Of a stretch of 6,274 nucleotides of DNA, positions 1-4,933 are shown piece after piece. Position numbers and translations under genes: made by a program. This DNA is from 4484-232 sp964486555 (lineage in GTDB: Bacteria; Thermotogota; Thermotogae; Thermotogales; Thermotogaceae). The notes beneath the pieces are model-generated. The model was not told the DNA's origin, ran no database searches, and was given only the letters and a program-made list of their open reading frames with translations. Position 1 is the first letter of the stretch; each line of letters opens with the position of its first letter. The DNA lies in NCBI GenBank assembly GCA_964486555.1, contig CAZANP010000082.1, forward strand, positions 1-6,274, given 5' to 3'.

Positions 1-5
1 GGTGA

Positions 6-575
6 TCATTTCTTTTTGAATATAACCCGTGGAAAGAGCATGGGGCCTTTTGGCCTCCATTTTATCGTTTTTCCAACGATGGAGGTGGGGGTAGGATCTA
101 TGGAAACTATCGTTGCACCTTCTGGGATCTTGAGACTAACCTCCGAGTCTCCCACTATGTTCAAAGTCAAACTTCCCATACTTGTATCTATCGCCCCATC
201 TTTTTTTACGGCTATGTTTTTGAGAAAAGCCGTTTCTGATATCTCAAGAATACCTGATCGCACCGTGACGGTGGAATCGAAGGATACAGGAATTATATCC
301 CTTCCAACTTCCTCTCCAACTTTTTTGAAATACTCCTGGAAGGTTTCCTTGGAATTTTTTAGATAAGTTTCTCTGTAACTTTCTCGTTTTCTCGGGTCTT
401 TAAAGAAAAGCCCCGCAACGGTTGTGAAGGTCGCGTTGCCATCGTAGTCATACTCCATGTTGGTTCTGTAGTATACTATCTCAAAAGGCGCTCTTCTTGC
501 GAATATGAAGAAGAGGTCTATCACAAGAAAAGCGATCATGACGAATATGATGAGGTAGAAGATGTTCTTTCCCAT
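6..575 (-). CDS. Membrane-anchored protein of unknown function (189 aa)
   Basis: I do not recognise a function. Residues 4-26 form one strongly hydrophobic helix (IFYLIIFVMIAFLVIDLFFIF) followed by RR, which reads as an uncleaved signal anchor holding the rest outside the cytoplasm. Residues 30-189 are soluble and mostly strand-like, with a charged helical stretch (about 60-90) and a basic C-terminus ending FKKK. The late segment PEGATIVSIDPTPTS resembles the beta-rich ends of small Thermotogales membrane proteins; it may belong to the DUF4897 type, but that is from memory and uncertain. The ATG start at 573-575 is well supported: GAGGTGATC lies just upstream (minus strand), matching the 16S 3' end. 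It is transcribed divergently from trpS, and a candidate promoter lies in the shared spacer. The frame is intact with a TGA stop. Existence is secure; function is unknown. Confidence 0.85.
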   Translation of the reverse strand: MGKNIFYLIIFVMIAFLVIDLFFIFARRAPFEIVYYRTNMEYDYDGNATFTTVAGLFFKDPRKRESYRETYLKNSKETFQEYFKKVGEEVGRDIIPVSFDSTVTVRSGILEISETAFLKNIAVKKDGAIDTSMGSLTLNIVGDSEVSLKIPEGATIVSIDPTPTSIVGKTIKWRPKGPMLFPRVIFKKK

Positions 576-587
576 TCGATCACCTCA

Positions 588-613
588 AGAGAATATGTTA
601 TCACACATTCTCT
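588..613. repeat. Inverted repeat in the divergent intergenic region (possible operator)
   Basis: The arms AGAGAATATGT (588-598) and ACACATTCTCT (603-613) are reverse complements at 10 of 11 positions with a 4-base spacer (TATC). The dyad is centred between the divergent membrane-protein and trpS genes and covers the proposed minus-strand -10 box (595-600). This fits a dimeric repressor site or a local cruciform. It is AT-rich and no T-run follows either arm, so it does not look like a terminator. No regulator can be named from this sequence. Confidence 0.4.
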
Positions 614-623
614 TTCATAACAA
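595..623 (-). promoter_or_regulatory. Candidate promoter for the minus-strand membrane protein gene
   Basis: On the minus strand, TTGTTA (618-623) and TAACAT (595-600) are separated by exactly 17 bases. Each matches the sigma-70 consensus at four of six positions, and the -10 box is preceded by TG plus one base, as in an extended -10 element. Transcription would start near 588, giving a leader of about 12 bases that contains the GAGGTGATC ribosome-binding site. This is inference from consensus matching. I found no equally good promoter for trpS in the same spacer. Confidence 0.4.
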
Positions 624-638
624 CAGGAGGGATCACCC

Positions 639-1620
639 TTGAGAATTCTGAGTGGTATAAGGCCAACTGGGAAACTCCATATAGGTCATCTTGTGGGGGC
701 TTTGGACAACTGGGTGAAGCTTCAAAATGAAGGGAACGAAACATTCTATTTTGTCGCAGACTGGCATGCCCTCACAACACATTACGATGATGTATCACAT
801 TTGAAAGAATACACAAAAGATATCGTGAGAGTTCTGCTCGCTGTAGGGATCGATCCTGAAAGGTCCGTGATTTTCGTTCAATCAGGTGTCAAGGAGCATG
901 CAGAACTCACCCTTCTTTTTTCTATGATCGTCTCGGTCTCGCGACTTGAAAGAGTTCCAACATACAAAGAGATAAAGAAGGAATTGAACTACAAAGATCT
1001 TTCAAACGCTGGTTTTCTCATATATCCTGTACTTCAGGCTGCAGATATCTTGATATACAGGGCAGAAGGGGTTCCAGTTGGAGAAGATCAGGTCTACCAC
1101 ATAGAACTCACAAGGGAGATNNNNNNNNNNNNNNNNNNNNNNNNNNNNNNNNNNNNNNNNNNNNNNNNNNNNNNNNNNNNNNNNNNNNNNNNNNNNNNNN
1201 NNNNNNNNNNNNNNNNNNNNAAGCTATGGAAACGTTATAAACATCGAGATAGATGAGAAAGAGCTTGAGAGGATGATCCTCACCATGGTGACGGATCCTG
1301 CAAGGAAAAGGAGAACGGATCCTGGAAATCCGGAAAATTGTCCTGTCTGGGAGTACCACAAGGCTTTTGGTGTCACCGAAGAGCAGAGTCAATGGATCCG
1401 TGAAGGATGCACAAAGGCAAAGATAGGTTGTGTGGATTGTAAAAAGCTTTTACTTGAGAACATGAGAAAAAGGCTCGTTCCGATCTGGGAAAATCTGAGA
1501 AAGATAGATGAGGATCCAAGATACGTTGACGACGTTATAGCCAAAGGTAATGAAAAAGCAAGGGAAGTTGCGGAAGAAACCATGGAGAAGGTTCGAAAAG
1601 CTATGAACCTGATGTTCTGA
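639..1620 (+). CDS. trpS: Tryptophanyl-tRNA synthetase with iron-sulfur cysteine motif, interrupted by an assembly gap
   Basis: Class I aminoacyl-tRNA synthetase that activates tryptophan with ATP and loads it onto tRNA-Trp in the cytoplasm. The N-terminal half shows SGIRPTGKLHIGH with the HIGH signature at residues 14-17, then the Rossmann-fold segments VADWHALT and YPVLQAADIL...VPVGEDQ typical of TrpRS. After the N-run, the chain resumes at 1222 with SYGNVI, the tail of the KMSKS loop. Cysteine codons at 1339, 1408, 1429 and 1438 give C-x22-C-x6-C-x2-C, the spacing I recall for the [4Fe-4S] site of Thermotoga maritima TrpRS. The start is TTG at 639: AGGAGG sits at 625-630 and the HIGH motif is at the right depth. 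The two halves are in different frames only because the gap is written as 100 N; a true gap divisible by three joins them. 160 complete codons precede it and 132 follow, so about 35 residues are missing for a usual length near 328. First gene of a probable trpS-scpA-scpB transcript. Confidence 0.95.
1121..1220. other. Assembly gap of 100 N inside trpS
   Basis: Exactly 100 undetermined bases. The flanking coding frames (codons starting at positions divisible by 3 before, at remainder 1 after) require a true length that is a multiple of 3; 100 is not, so this is a placeholder. If the enzyme is 328 residues long, as I recall for the Thermotoga protein, the true gap is about 105 bases. The lost segment includes most of the KMSKS ATP-binding loop. 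Confidence 0.9.
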
Positions 1621-1626
1621 AGGTGA
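1620..1626 (+). promoter_or_regulatory. Ribosome-binding site that fixes the scpA start
   Basis: AAGGTGA overlaps the last base of the trpS stop codon and lies 5 bases before ATG 1632. Aligned to AGGAGGTGATC, its register relative to ATG matches those of trpS and scpB (about 14 bases from the first A of the AGGAGG position to the start). The in-frame GTG at 1623 lies inside this element and is therefore unlikely to be the start. Confidence 0.7.
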
Positions 1627-1631
1627 CTCTT

Positions 1632-2300
1632 ATGGAACTCGTTTTCAAAATACCTCATTTTGAAGGTCCTCTGGATCTTCTTTTGTACCTTGTGAGGAAA
1701 AAGAGACTGGATGTGAGAGAGATTCCTATAGCTCAGCTTGCAGATGAATTCGTTGAATACATCGAGAAGATGGAGAAGATGGACATAAGAATAACATCCG
1801 ATTTCATAGAGATGGCTTCCACGCTGATGGAACTGAAATCCAAATCACTTCTTCCAAGGTTGAGTGAGGAAGAAAGAGAAGAATTTGAGAGAAAGAAAGA
1901 AGAGCTGATGAGAAGGGTTGAAGAGTACATGAAGGTCAAGGAGATATTGGAGACTTTGAGAAAAAAAGAAAGGCTTTTTGAAAGAACACCCGTTAGAATG
2001 ACTCTCTCTTTTGTCAGAAGTTTCAAAAAGAGAGAAAAATTCCTGAAAATTTTAAAGAGCGTTCTGGATACTCTGGAAACCCAAGAAGCTGTCTATAAAA
2101 TAAAAACAGAAGAAATCTCGGTCGAGGATATGATGGAAAGAATACTGGAGGAAATGGACGAAGAAGAGGAGATCTATGATGTTCTCGTTAGATCTAAAAC
2201 AAAGTATGAGCTTCTTGTGAGATTTCTCGCTCTTCTTGAACTTCTAAAACTTGGAAAGATATACTTGGATGGTGAAAAGATCAGGAGGCTATCCTCATGA
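1632..2300 (+). CDS. scpA: Segregation and condensation protein A (kleisin)
   Basis: Kleisin subunit of the bacterial SMC-ScpAB condensin, which bridges the two SMC heads and recruits ScpB to organise and segregate the chromosome. The N-terminal signature FKIPHFEGPLDLLLYLV (residues 5-21) and the following I-PIAQLADEFVEYI, FIEMASTLMELKSKSLLP segments are typical of ScpA's SMC-neck-binding helices. A highly charged linker (about 78-135) leads to a C-terminal winged-helix region (about 150-222: EDMMERILEEM...LVRFLALLELLKLGKIYL), the part that contacts the SMC head. At 222 residues it is slightly shorter than the roughly 250 of Bacillus ScpA but has both ends. I chose ATG 1632 over GTG 1623 because of ribosome-binding-site position and because ScpA proteins usually begin just before this motif. 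It lies 11 bases after trpS, and its TGA overlaps the scpB ATG (ATGA). No smc gene is in the window. Confidence 0.92.
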   Translation: MELVFKIPHFEGPLDLLLYLVRKKRLDVREIPIAQLADEFVEYIEKMEKMDIRITSDFIEMASTLMELKSKSLLPRLSEEEREEFERKKEELMRRVEEYMKVKEILETLRKKERLFERTPVRMTLSFVRSFKKREKFLKILKSVLDTLETQEAVYKIKTEEISVEDMMERILEEMDEEEEIYDVLVRSKTKYELLVRFLALLELLKLGKIYLDGEKIRRLSS

Positions 2301-2818
2301 ACTTGAAAGCACTTGTGGAAGCCATCGTTTTTGCATCAAGGGGGATTACTCCAGAGAGGATTTCAAAGATAACGGGAAGGGATGTTGATGAGATAAAGAA
2401 AGCTCTGGAGGAGATAAAGAACGACTTTTCTTCTGAAGATCATGGTGTTGAACTTGCAGAAATAGATGGATATTTCAGGTTCTACACAAAACCTGCTTAC
2501 TCTGACTACGTTTTCAAGATAACACGGAGAAGATTCGACAAGCTTTCGGATTCTCAACTTGAAGTCGTTGCTATACTCCTCGTGAACGGGCCTCTTACCA
2601 AAGCAGAACTTGATAGTTTCAGAGGAAGAGATAGTTCTGCCATTCTCTCTTCTCTCCATAAGATGGGTGTTGTGAGGAGAAAAAGAAAGGGTAGATCTTA
2701 CCTTTATGAACTTTCAAAGAGCTTTAAAGAAGTCACGATGATAGAAGAGACTCTGAAAAGAGTCCTTGAAGATTCTCTCAAAGAGGCATCTGATAACCAG
2801 GATCCTTCTCAAATATGA
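2297..2818 (+). CDS. scpB: Segregation and condensation protein B
   Basis: Partner of ScpA in the SMC-ScpAB condensin; a ScpB dimer binds the central linker of the kleisin and helps regulate the SMC ATPase heads. The 173-residue chain has the expected two winged-helix domains. The first (about 1-75) opens LKALVEAIVFASRGITPERI and includes ELAEIDGYFRFYTKP. The second (about 83-145) has LSDSQLEVVAILLVNGPLTK, then AELDSFRGRDSSAILSSLHK and the wing RRKRKGRSYLYELS, matching the family's LE-lAIIAY-qPiTraEIe-iRG pattern with LLVNG in place of the usual IAYKQ. The C-terminal tail is acidic and short. ATG at 2297 overlaps the scpA stop by four bases and has AGGAGG at 2283-2288, so the two genes are probably translationally coupled, fitting a fixed subunit ratio. 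No convincing terminator follows. Confidence 0.9.
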   Translation: MNLKALVEAIVFASRGITPERISKITGRDVDEIKKALEEIKNDFSSEDHGVELAEIDGYFRFYTKPAYSDYVFKITRRRFDKLSDSQLEVVAILLVNGPLTKAELDSFRGRDSSAILSSLHKMGVVRRKRKGRSYLYELSKSFKEVTMIEETLKRVLEDSLKEASDNQDPSQI

Positions 2819-2901
2819 CCGGTCTTTGATAGATAGGTTCGATTTTTAATTTCATATCTTGAGACAATTTCACGATTCTGAAAATCGTTCAAACAGTGGT
2901 G

Positions 2902-2915
2902 AAAGGATGGTGATG
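2902..2915 (+). promoter_or_regulatory. Ambiguous translation start region of the permease gene
   Basis: ATG (2907), GTG (2910) and ATG (2913) are consecutive in-frame codons. GTGGTGA (2896-2902) places an AGGTGA-like element at the same register from ATG 2907 as in scpA and the 6-575 gene, while AAGGA (2903-2907) could serve ATG 2913. I prefer 2907; the choice changes the protein by only two residues. The upstream in-frame TTG at 2859 has no ribosome-binding site. Confidence 0.4.
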
Positions 2916-4091
2916 AACTTGACATGGAGGGAGATACCAAGGAGTTTGAAGAGCTACATATTTCTCTCAGCGATCGGTGGTTTTTCTTTCCTCACATACA
3001 TAGTATCACCTGCTCTTGGAAGTTTGCTTTCTTTTTCTTTGGAAGATGTTGGTTGGATCTTCAGCGTTTCCTATGCTTTTCAGGCTGTTCTCACTTACGC
3101 TCTTGGAAAGAATTTTGAGAGGAGATCTCCAAACATCGCTCTTTTCCTTTCAAAAATTTTCTTCGCTGTTGGGAACATTCTGTTTGCCATGACCACCAAG
3201 ATCCTCACCTTCATCGTAGCTCAGCTTTTTGTGAGTTTCATGGATGTTTTCTATCCATCGGTTGTCATGTACGAGCGCGCTATATTCCTACCAAGGCATA
3301 GAGAAAAGCTCTATTGGTTTCTCTTCACTTTCAGCGATATGGTAAAAGCTGTTGGATATTCCTTATTCGTGTTTATCCTGGCTCCTAACCTCTCAGGTCT
3401 TTCTTTCTACAGGACCATTTTCCTGGTAATAGCGAGTGCCAACATCTTCTACGCTCTCTCATTTATATTCATACTGCCAAAAGTGAGAAGTGGCAGCGAT
3501 TTTCATGAGGAACATGTCCAAAAACTATCTGATAAGAGAACTTTCCTCCTTTTGATGTTTCATCAGTATCTTGCCTACACCTCCTTTGGCTTTGGAAGCT
3601 TTATGATAATAACTTATTACCTGATAGAGTACTTTAAACTCGGACCGAGCTCTCCCATCCTATTTGAAGTTCTGTTTTCTGTGTCTGTCGTCATGTCACT
3701 TCTGTGGAGACCACAACTTAAAACATCTCCTGTATTCAACATGATATTCGGAAGTTTTCTACTTTCATTTTCCTTTTTTGTGATGTGCGTTCCCAACGTT
3801 TATGTGTTCTTCTCAGCGCATTTCATCATGGGGATAGCTTTCGTTCTTTGGCTTCCCGGGAAAGAATCCGTTAAAATGGAGATAGCGCCAAAGGAGCTTG
3901 GAAGATGGGAGGGATTCTTTCAGGGGTTGAACATATTCACAAGGATCTTCACACCGGCCTTGTCTGCAATAGTAGCAACGAATTTGGGGTATTTCTATGT
4001 CTTTTTCATCGCGGGATCTCTGGTCCTGGCCTCATCACTTTTCCTGATACCAGTTTTCACAGTCTACAGAAAAGGCCATAGAAACAGCTGA
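2907..4091 (+). CDS. Major facilitator superfamily-type permease, substrate unknown
   Basis: Inner-membrane protein of 394 residues with about twelve hydrophobic helices, near residues 17-38, 48-67, 76-95, 98-120, 135-160, 168-190, 212-241, 250-267, 275-294, 298-316, 335-358 and 361-384. A hydrophilic, charged central loop (191-211, with EEHVQKLSDKR) divides it into 6+6, the standard major facilitator layout. The loop after helix 2 reads GKNFERRSPN, a degenerate form of the family's G-x3-D-R-x-G-R-R motif. The loop before helix 11 has APKELGRWEGFFQG, like the APxxxRG segment of drug and sugar exporters. No residue pattern reveals the substrate. The membrane region is rich in Phe (runs such as SFSFFV), consistent with a hydrophobic channel but not diagnostic. 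It follows scpB by 88 bases on the same strand and may be read through or have its own promoter; I found no strong one. The frame is intact. Confidence 0.85.
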   Translation: MVMNLTWREIPRSLKSYIFLSAIGGFSFLTYIVSPALGSLLSFSLEDVGWIFSVSYAFQAVLTYALGKNFERRSPNIALFLSKIFFAVGNILFAMTTKILTFIVAQLFVSFMDVFYPSVVMYERAIFLPRHREKLYWFLFTFSDMVKAVGYSLFVFILAPNLSGLSFYRTIFLVIASANIFYALSFIFILPKVRSGSDFHEEHVQKLSDKRTFLLLMFHQYLAYTSFGFGSFMIITYYLIEYFKLGPSSPILFEVLFSVSVVMSLLWRPQLKTSPVFNMIFGSFLLSFSFFVMCVPNVYVFFSAHFIMGIAFVLWLPGKESVKMEIAPKELGRWEGFFQGLNIFTRIFTPALSAIVATNLGYFYVFFIAGSLVLASSLFLIPVFTVYRKGHRNS

Positions 4092-4092
4092 A

Positions 4093-4101
4093 TGGTATAA
4101 T
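4093..4101 (+). promoter_or_regulatory. Extended -10 promoter for the coiled-coil protein gene
   Basis: TGGTATAAT (4093-4101) is a perfect extended -10 element: TG, one base, then the TATAAT consensus. It lies just after the permease stop codon (4089-4091), in the 34-base spacer. No good -35 box sits 16-18 bases upstream (AGGCCA region), which extended -10 promoters can tolerate. Transcription would begin near 4108, giving a leader of roughly 18 bases with AGGAGG close to its 5' end. This makes the downstream gene an independent unit. Confidence 0.6.
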
Positions 4102-4110
4102 TGAAAGGCC

Positions 4111-4116
4111 AGGAGG
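4111..4116 (+). promoter_or_regulatory. Ribosome-binding site that selects a GTG start at 4126
   Basis: AGGAGG ends directly against an ATG at 4117, leaving no spacer, so that ATG is not usable. The in-frame GTG at 4126 lies 9 bases downstream, within one base of the AGGAGG-to-start distance seen for trpS and scpB in this window. Translation therefore most likely begins at GTG 4126. Confidence 0.7.
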
Positions 4117-4125
4117 ATGATATCA

Positions 4126-4933
4126 GTGGGAATAGCAAATTTATTTAAAAAACTCGAAAAACTACCCTCCGAAACGAAAGAGGTTTTTCTTGAATTTCTG
4201 AATCAGCTCGATGAGATGAATAAACGAATCAAAATAGGAGTGACCAAAGAGGAGTTCAAAGAACTCAAAGATGCCATTTTGGAGCTGACTAAAGCTCAGA
4301 AAGAGACNNNNNNNNNNNNNNNNNNNNNNNNNNNNNNNNNNNNNNNNNNNNNNNNNNNNNNNNNNNNNNNNNNNNNNNNNNNNNNNNNNNNNNNNNNNNN
4401 NNNNNNNAAGGATTTCAAAGCTCGAGACTGCCATTGTCGAATTGACGAATGCTCAGAAAGAAACCGAGAAGAGACTTTCAAGACTTGAGAGGGTCGTGGA
4501 AGAATTGACAATGAATGTGAACAAATTAACAAAAGAGGTTACGGTGATAAAGAAAGAAATAAGAGGACTTTCAAGAACCGTTGCTTACGCTCTAGAGAAC
4601 GAAGCGTTCAGGATGCTTCCAAAGTTTTTGAAGGAAAGATACAATATAGAGATAATCGATAGATTGATAAGGACGGAGATAAAAGGAAGGGAAGTGAACT
4701 TCTTTGCAAAAGCTGTAAGGAATGGAGAGGAAATTTTCGTGATAGGTGAGTCCACATTGAGATTTGACAGTAAAAAGAAGCTTTCCCAGGTTCTCAAGAG
4801 TCTTGAGAGTGTCACGGAACTGCTGAGGGGAGAAGTGGTTCCGATTCTTGTGACACATTACGCAAAACCAAAGCTTAAAGAGGAAGCAGAAAAAAGAGGA
4901 ATTCTTGTGATTCAGAGCTTCGAATGGATCTGA
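4126..4933 (+). CDS. Coiled-coil protein with PD-(D/E)XK nuclease-like C-terminal domain, interrupted by an assembly gap
   Basis: Function unknown. From GTG 4126 the protein begins MGIANLFKKLEK, then a long heptad-patterned coiled coil. Before the gap it reads ELKDAILELTKAQKET; after it, KLETAIVELTNAQKETEKR and LERVVEELT, showing a repeat of 21 residues (three heptads). The gap's flanking frames differ only because 100 N were inserted; a length divisible by three joins them. After RGLSRTVAYALENEAFRMLP, the C-terminal domain (about 4570-4933) has strand pattern KGREVNFFAKAVRNGEEIFVIGES, then a helix and VPILVTHYAKPKLKEEAEKRGILVI, as in restriction-like PD-(D/E)XK folds of the DUF3782 type found in archaea and hyperthermophiles (recalled, not searched). 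The usual Asp is Asn (codon 4697) and E-x-K is E-S-T (Glu codon 4748), so cleavage activity is doubtful. Such proteins are sometimes mislabelled as chordopoxvirus fusion proteins because of the coiled coil. It probably has its own promoter, and its stop abuts the convergent PhoH gene. Confidence 0.8.
4264..4546 (+). repeat. Tandem 21-residue (63-base) coiled-coil repeat, spanning the assembly gap
   Basis: Three copies are visible: L-KDAILELTKAQKET from 4264 (cut by the gap), LETAIVELTNAQKETEKRLSR at 4421-4483, and a decayed LERVVEELTMNVNKLTKEVTV at 4484-4546. The first two are also similar in DNA (GCCATT, GCTCAGAAAGA shared). Just before copy two, RISK matches the end of a unit. If the 21-residue register continues through the gap, the missing DNA is 6 + 63n bases. 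The copy number in the genome is therefore unknown. Confidence 0.7.
4308..4407. other. Assembly gap of 100 N inside the coiled-coil gene
   Basis: Exactly 100 undetermined bases, the same size as the trpS gap. The frame before it (codons at remainder 1) and after it (remainder 2) match only if the true length is a multiple of 3, so 100 is a placeholder. Its position in a tandem repeat suggests an assembler failed to resolve repeat copies. Confidence 0.9.

Noticed and set aside
7..9. Minus-strand ATG overlapping the 6-575 gene stop (ATGA) as the start of another gene
   Set aside because: Only three codons are in the window and no ribosome-binding site precedes it.
576..638. T-box or trp leader peptide controlling trpS
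   Set aside because: The spacer is only 63 bases, with no open frame containing Trp codons and no terminator/antiterminator structure.
1623..1625. In-frame GTG as the scpA start
   Set aside because: It lies inside the AAGGTGA ribosome-binding site; ATG 1632 has the right spacing and fits the family N-terminus.
2809..2829. Terminator after scpB built on the GACCGGTC palindrome with TCAAA/TTTGA flanks
   Set aside because: The inner stem is too short with a 3-base bulge, and the nearest T-run (2843-2847) is too distant for an intrinsic terminator.
2859..2861. TTG start giving a 410-residue permease
   Set aside because: There is no ribosome-binding site, and the extra 16 residues (RQFHDSENRSNSGER) are hydrophilic and spacer-like.
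4117..4119. ATG as start of the coiled-coil gene
   Set aside because: AGGAGG touches it directly with no spacer; GTG 4126 is correctly spaced.
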